NCBI RefSeq assembly: GCF_014595945.1
Contig: NZ_JABXWU010000002.1
Location: forward strand, 62,001 to 126,000
Length of the DNA: 64,000 nt
Origin: Alkalibacillus aidingensis
Lineage (GTDB): Bacteria; Bacillota; Bacilli; Bacillales; Alkalibacillaceae
Direction: 5' to 3'
The position numbers and the translations under genes are program-made. Below are positions 59,599 to 64,000 of the stretch, piece by piece (position 1 is the first letter of the stretch; every line of letters begins with the position of its first letter). The notes under the pieces are model-generated. The model had not been told where the DNA came from. It worked only from the letters and a program-made list of their open reading frames with translations, and ran no database searches.

Positions 59599-60786
59599 AT
59601 GTCTGGTCCACTGAATGGTATTAAAGTTTTAGATTTATCTAGAGTTTTGGCAGGGCCTTATTGCTCAATGATTTTAGGCGACTTAGGAGCCGAAGTCATC
59701 AAGGTAGAAGCTCCTGGTGGTAGTGATGAGACGCGTAACTGGGGGCCACCTTTTCAAAATGACGTGAGCGCCTATTACTTATGCGCCAATCGCAATAAGA
59801 AAAGTCTAACTGTCAACTTAAAATCTGAGCAAGGCTTAAAAATGATTAAAGAACTGATCAAAGAAAGTGATGTCCTCATACACAATTTCAAAACCGGCAC
59901 GATGGAACGCCTCGGCCTAGGATATGACACAGTTAAAAAACTAAACCCTGGTATGATCTACTGTTCAATTACTGGATTTGGCGAAACGGGTCCTTACCAA
60001 GACCTCCCTGGCTATGACTTTATTATCCAAGCAATGAGTGGACTGATGAGTATTACGGGAAGTGAACAGTCTGGTCCACAGAAAATGGGGATTGCGATTA
60101 CCGATGTGTTAACTGGTCTGTATGCTTGTAATGGGATTCAAGCAGCTCTTCTCGAACGAACGACATCTGGAAAAGGGCAAAAGCTTGATTTATCACTTTA
60201 CGACTGTGCCGTTAGCTCATTAGTCAACATTGCTAGTAACTACCTGATATCAGGTCAAACACCTCAGCGCTTAGGCAATCATCACGCCAACATCGTCCCA
60301 TACCAAACCTTTCCAACTCAAGATGGAGAATTCGTGATTGCAGTAGGCAATGATCGGCAGTTTGCTAGACTCTGTCAAATCATTAACCAACCTGACTTAG
60401 CAACGAACCCCAAATACCAAACTAACGCTGATCGTGTAAAGAATCGCCAATCATTAACCAAAATTCTAACCCACACCTTCTTAAATGAACCGACTGATTA
60501 TTGGGTCAGACAATGTCAGACACAACAAATCCCGTGTGGCCCGATTCAAAAAATCAGTGAACTACCTGATGATCCACAGCTTAACGATCGCGAAATGTTT
60601 ATTGAAACCCATCATCCAACAGCTGGCCCAATTCGACTCGTTGGCAGCCCTTTGAAACTATCAAGAACGCCAGTTAAATACAAGACACCCCCACCCAACC
60701 CAGGTGAGGACACAGAAGATATTCTAGCATCCTTAGGATATGAGAAAGATGAATTAGTAGATTTTAAGAATAATAAGTATATATAG
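59599..60786 (+). CDS. CaiB/BaiF family (class III) CoA-transferase
   Basis: 395-residue class III CoA-transferase: VLDLSRVLAGPYCSMILGDLGAEVIKVE at the N-terminus is the family signature (first 20 shown in part), catalytic Asp in GYDFIIQAMSG/ITDV region, C-terminal GEDTEDILASLGY. Transfers CoA between acids. RBS AAAGGAGTGATTGG. First of three genes with ACAD and ALDH. Confidence 0.9.
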   Translation: MSGPLNGIKVLDLSRVLAGPYCSMILGDLGAEVIKVEAPGGSDETRNWGPPFQNDVSAYYLCANRNKKSLTVNLKSEQGLKMIKELIKESDVLIHNFKTGTMERLGLGYDTVKKLNPGMIYCSITGFGETGPYQDLPGYDFIIQAMSGLMSITGSEQSGPQKMGIAITDVLTGLYACNGIQAALLERTTSGKGQKLDLSLYDCAVSSLVNIASNYLISGQTPQRLGNHHANIVPYQTFPTQDGEFVIAVGNDRQFARLCQIINQPDLATNPKYQTNADRVKNRQSLTKILTHTFLNEPTDYWVRQCQTQQIPCGPIQKISELPDDPQLNDREMFIETHHPTAGPIRLVGSPLKLSRTPVKYKTPPPNPGEDTEDILASLGYEKDELVDFKNNKYI

Positions 60787-60801
60787 AGGAGGAATTATGA
60801 C

Positions 60802-62004
60802 ATGAATTTCGAGTACTCAGAAGAGCAAAAAATGTTAAGGCAAACCGTGCGCCAATTTGTCGATACCGAGATTATGCCACACATCCAAAAATGGGATGAA
60901 GAAGGTAGCTTTGACCCGACTATTATCAACAGACTTGCTAGCTTGGGGCTAATGGGTGTCTGTATCCCCGAATCTTATGGTGGTAGTGGAATGGATTACA
61001 ACTCGTTAGCCATTGTCTGTGAAGAACTCGAACGAGGTGACACCACCTTTAGAACAGCCGTTTCCGTACATACGGGGCTTAACAGTATGACTTTACTCCA
61101 GTGGGGAAATGAAGAGCAAAAACAAAAATATCTCACCCCACAAGCTAAAGGGGAAAAGATGGGTGCCTTCGGATTAACTGAACCTGGTGCAGGATCTGAC
61201 GTTGCTGCTTTACAAACAACCGCCGTAAAAGATGGTAATGATTATATTTTAAACGGGCAAAAAACATGGATCTCACTATGTGACACGGCTGATCACTTCC
61301 TCGTCTTTGCCTACACAGATAAAAGCAAGCGCCATAAAGGAATCTCTGCCTTTATCGTGGAGCGAACAATGGAAGGCTTCTCCTCAAAAGCGATTAAAGG
61401 CAAGTTAGGTATTCGCGCTGGCAACACTGGGGAGTTATTTTTTGATCAAATGAGAGTTCCAAAAGAAAATCTACTCGGTGAAGAAGGTGAAGGATTTAAA
61501 ATTGCCATGTCTGCTCTTGATAATGGTCGATTTACAGTTGCTGCTGGTGCATGTGGATTAACTCAGGCTTGTCTAGAAGCAAGCGTCAACTACTGTCATG
61601 AGCGTGAAACTTTCGGAAAACCGATTGGCCAGCATCAACTCGTTCAACAAATGATTGCCAAAATGGAAGCAGGCTTACAGATGAGTCGTTTACTTGTCTA
61701 CCGTGCCGGGGAATTAAAAAACCAAGGAAAACGGAACACCCGTGAAACGTCCCTTGCTAAATGGCAAGCGTGTGATTTTGCTAACCAAGCAGCCGATGAT
61801 GCCGTTCAAATCCACGGAGCATACGGCTATTCAAATGAATACCCTGTCGAACGCTATTTGAGGAACTCAAAAGCCCCGGTCATTTATGAAGGAACTAGAG
61901 AAATCCATACGATCATGCAAGCTGAATATGTCTTAGGAGAACGTCAAGATAAGACACTGAATCAAATGCTTCCCCCATGGCCATTCGAGGTCGATCAAAA
62001 ATAA
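60802..62004 (+). CDS. Acyl-CoA dehydrogenase
   Basis: 400-residue FAD acyl-CoA dehydrogenase: GAFGLTEPGAGSDVAALQTT, ILNGQKTWISLCDTADH, DNGRFTVAAGACGL, QIHGAYGYSNEYPVERYLRN and the catalytic Glu region VIYEGTREIH. Standard length, unlike the 592-residue FadE. RBS AGAGGAGGAATT, 15 bp after the CoA-transferase. Confidence 0.93.
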   Translation: MNFEYSEEQKMLRQTVRQFVDTEIMPHIQKWDEEGSFDPTIINRLASLGLMGVCIPESYGGSGMDYNSLAIVCEELERGDTTFRTAVSVHTGLNSMTLLQWGNEEQKQKYLTPQAKGEKMGAFGLTEPGAGSDVAALQTTAVKDGNDYILNGQKTWISLCDTADHFLVFAYTDKSKRHKGISAFIVERTMEGFSSKAIKGKLGIRAGNTGELFFDQMRVPKENLLGEEGEGFKIAMSALDNGRFTVAAGACGLTQACLEASVNYCHERETFGKPIGQHQLVQQMIAKMEAGLQMSRLLVYRAGELKNQGKRNTRETSLAKWQACDFANQAADDAVQIHGAYGYSNEYPVERYLRNSKAPVIYEGTREIHTIMQAEYVLGERQDKTLNQMLPPWPFEVDQK

Positions 62005-62016
62005 AGGAGTGATTAA

Positions 62017-63471
62017 ATGATTGAAGTCGAGTCAAAGATTGCTAGTAATTTTATCAACGGCGACTGGTATCATGCTGACTCATCAGAAACACAACCCGTT
62101 TACAACCCCGCTACCTTAGAGAAAATAACAGAAGTCGCTTACTCCGGAGAAGCTGAAACGAAGCGAGCGATTGAAGGTGCACAAACAGCTTTTAAAGAAT
62201 GGTCAACTATGCCAGCGAGAAAACGATCACGAATTCTTTATAAAGCTCACCAACTTCTATTAAATGATGTCGATCGTCTCGCCCATATTTTAACGATGGA
62301 ACAAGGTAAGCCACTTAAAGAAGCCAAAGGAGAAATCAAATCAGCAGCAAGCTTTGTCCTTTGGTACGCTGAGGAAGCCAATCGCATGTATGGTGAATGG
62401 ATCCCTGCTTCACAAAAAGGAAAGCGACAACTGGTCATCCCCCACCCTGTCGGTGTTGTTGGGGCAATTACGCCATGGAACTTCCCAGCTTCAATGATTA
62501 CTAGAAAAGTCGCCCCTGCCTTAGCTGCAGGTTGTACGGTTGTCTTAAAGCCAGCACCTGAAACACCCCTTTCAGCAATGGAAATCGTTAAAATTTTCGT
62601 CAAAGCTGGTCTACCAAAAGGCGTCTTAAACTTAGTGACAGGTGATGCAAAAGAGATTGGAAATGCTCTTTTAACAAACCACAATGTCCGGTTAATCACT
62701 TTCACTGGATCAACTGAAGTTGGCAAACACTTGATGCGGGAAAGTGCCAATCATGTTAAAAAACTTTCACTTGAACTCGGTGGTCATGCACCGATCATCA
62801 TTTTTGATGACGCTGACTTAGATCTAGCTGTTAAACTCTCCTTAGCAAGCAAATTTAGAAATGCTGGTCAGACGTGTATTTGTGCGAACCGACTATATGT
62901 CCATGAGTCAGTCAAAGAACGCTTTACCGAAAAGCTAATTGAACAGGTGAAACAATTAAAAGTGGGGCAAGGAACGAGAGATGATGTTGATGTTGGGCCA
63001 CTTATTAATGAGCAAGCAGTTGACAAAGTTAAAGGACATTTGCACGATGCCGTTGAGAAGGGAGCCAAACTTGTATACGGAGGGGATTCACAAAATACTT
63101 CCGACTTAAATGGTCACTTCTACCATCCAACCGTCGTCCAAGGAACTACAAGTGAAATGAGGGTCATGAACGAAGAAACATTCGGTCCACTTCTTCCTAT
63201 TCAGACCTTTAAAGAGGACAAAGAAGCCATCGATGCGGCCAATGATACCAATTATGGCCTAGCAGCCTATGTGTTTACCGACAGTCTAGAGCGTTCCTAT
63301 CAAGTGATGGAGCAACTCGAATATGGAATTGTCGGCATAAACGATGTCTTTCCAGCCGTTGCTGAAGCTCCATTTGGTGGCATTAAAGAATCCGGAATCG
63401 GTAAAGAAGGTGGCCATCACGGTCTACACGAATTTGTTGAACAGAAATTTGTCTCGATAGGTTCTAAATAA
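62017..63471 (+). CDS. Aldehyde dehydrogenase, succinate-semialdehyde dehydrogenase-like
   Basis: 484-residue NAD(P)-dependent ALDH: ITPWNFPASMITRKVAPALA, FTGSTEVGKHLM, LELGGHAPIIIFDDAD (Glu) and catalytic Cys in NAGQTCICANRLYV. Closest in feel to GabD. RBS AAAGGAGTGATTAA, 12 bp after the ACAD gene. Together the operon suggests catabolism of a small acid through CoA ester and semialdehyde; substrate not deducible. Confidence 0.92.
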   Translation: MIEVESKIASNFINGDWYHADSSETQPVYNPATLEKITEVAYSGEAETKRAIEGAQTAFKEWSTMPARKRSRILYKAHQLLLNDVDRLAHILTMEQGKPLKEAKGEIKSAASFVLWYAEEANRMYGEWIPASQKGKRQLVIPHPVGVVGAITPWNFPASMITRKVAPALAAGCTVVLKPAPETPLSAMEIVKIFVKAGLPKGVLNLVTGDAKEIGNALLTNHNVRLITFTGSTEVGKHLMRESANHVKKLSLELGGHAPIIIFDDADLDLAVKLSLASKFRNAGQTCICANRLYVHESVKERFTEKLIEQVKQLKVGQGTRDDVDVGPLINEQAVDKVKGHLHDAVEKGAKLVYGGDSQNTSDLNGHFYHPTVVQGTTSEMRVMNEETFGPLLPIQTFKEDKEAIDAANDTNYGLAAYVFTDSLERSYQVMEQLEYGIVGINDVFPAVAEAPFGGIKESGIGKEGGHHGLHEFVEQKFVSIGSK

Positions 63472-63484
63472 TGCTAGTGTAATT

Positions 63485-63522
63485 AAAAAAGTAGGGCTTT
63501 CTATCAACTAGAAAGCCCTGCT
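63485..63522. terminator. Bidirectional terminator
   Basis: AGTAGGGCTTTCTA / TAGAAAGCCCTGCT hairpin between convergent genes; strong T-run on the minus strand (TTTTTTAAT). Confidence 0.85.
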
Positions 63523-63549
63523 TATATTCGTTCTGGTTAACGAATCATA

Positions 63550-63975
63550 CTATTTATGTTCTGCAACACTAGTAAAAGTACTAAATGTATTTAGGACTAG
63601 AATAAATAAGGGATAAAAGATTATAAGTCCTAAAATGATTATGCCATCCCCAGGACCACCTTGATCTGCTGGGTTGTTAATCGGGAATAAAGAGGCAAAA
63701 GTGAGAATAAAAAGAATGAAATACGGAAGCCATAGAAGAACCGACCAATAGGTTGATTTTCGATTCCTAAGCCACATTTTTGTTAAATAGATAATGGCTA
63801 CAGATAGAAGAAGAACAGAAACGATTACACAAACACCTACCATTATGCCAACAACATTTAATTCCCACCCCGTTAACCTACTTATACGGGAGACATTGAC
63901 AAAAAGCTCAATCGGTATAAAAATCGTAACAGCATACATCACGCTGATCACATTCACTTTCCAAAAGGTAGTCAT
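63550..63975 (-). CDS. Four-helix membrane protein of unknown function
   Basis: 141 residues with four hydrophobic segments (about 9-25, 38-66, 78-97, 115-133) and short charged loops (LTKMWLRNRKSTYW; INNPADQGGPGD). No family recognised. ATG 63975 follows GTAGGGGGGAAGAAT, so translation is likely. It reads convergently to the ALDH operon. Confidence 0.7.
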   Translation of the reverse strand: MTTFWKVNVISVMYAVTIFIPIELFVNVSRISRLTGWELNVVGIMVGVCVIVSVLLLSVAIIYLTKMWLRNRKSTYWSVLLWLPYFILFILTFASLFPINNPADQGGPGDGIIILGLIIFYPLFILVLNTFSTFTSVAEHK

Positions 63976-64000
63976 ATTCTTCCCCCCTACAACTATGATT

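Noticed and set aside
62247-62750. 167-codon frame opposite the aldehyde dehydrogenase gene
   Set aside because: Antisense shadow of a clear ALDH gene, no ribosome site or family resemblance.

Overview
The window reads as chromosomal DNA of a low-GC Firmicute of the family Bacillaceae, probably a moderately halophilic or haloalkaliphilic one. Gene order closely follows the Bacillus subtilis suf-met-yus-gcvH-fad block (yurU to yusM) and the cggR-gapA-pgk-tpiA-gpmI-eno / secG-est-rnr-smpB-ssrA block. Many proteins carry very acidic linkers (MetQ, ZnuA, the vWA protein). I saw no transposase, phage gene, rRNA or CRISPR array.

Layout. 1-5.2 kb: sufCDSUB Fe-S assembly operon (sufB cut by the left edge), with a Fur-like box before sufC. 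5.2-8.4 kb: metNPQ methionine importer behind two complete tandem SAM-I riboswitches. 8.4-10.9 kb: small redox genes, yusF and gcvH. 11-16.4 kb: fadN-fadA-fadE beta-oxidation operon with an exact FadR operator; then a proline-dehydrogenase family gene. 18-19.3 kb: copZ, a PCYCGC-motif lipoprotein and a DUF302 gene. 19.4-22.6 kb: znuACB-zur zinc operon behind tandem Zur boxes. 22.6-38 kb: mixed genes (EAL/GGDEF protein, FtsW/RodA, ABC-F, MFS, orphan SdhB, M42 peptidase, K+ channel, MgtE, CueP-like lipoprotein, SDR). 38.4-53.4 kb: ssrA, smpB, a GNAT gene, rnr, est, secG, gltP-type symporter and the glycolytic operon with cggR. 53.5-58.8 kb: glutaredoxin-like, anti-sigma kinase-like, tRNA-Arg, clpP and a yojN/yojO-type AAA+/vWA pair. 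59.6-63.5 kb: CoA-transferase, acyl-CoA dehydrogenase and aldehyde dehydrogenase operon.

Two observations stand out. First, the PCYCGC lipoprotein gene has an in-frame UGA at what I recall as a conserved Cys of a CxxC pair; it is followed by a SECIS-like hairpin and 45 further codons of family-like sequence, so it is probably a selenoprotein. Second, six intergenic tandem-repeat arrays with periods of 53, 52, 41-42, 52, 52 and 52 bp, plus two AT-rich arrays with a period of about 20.5 bp, lie between transcription units. The periods are not multiples of three but are close to whole numbers of DNA helical turns (2, 4 or 5). Three of the arrays share a TTGGCC-N12-CTATCGGACATT core, and two end in an inverted copy of the core. 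I do not recognise a described family. A structured-RNA candidate after the vWA gene and an orphan sdhB also merit attention.

Functional themes: metal homeostasis (Zur/Znu, CopZ, CueP-like, Fur box on suf), sulfur amino acid import under SAM control, fatty-acid degradation, central glycolysis, and protein and RNA quality control (ClpP, SmpB, tmRNA, RNase R).
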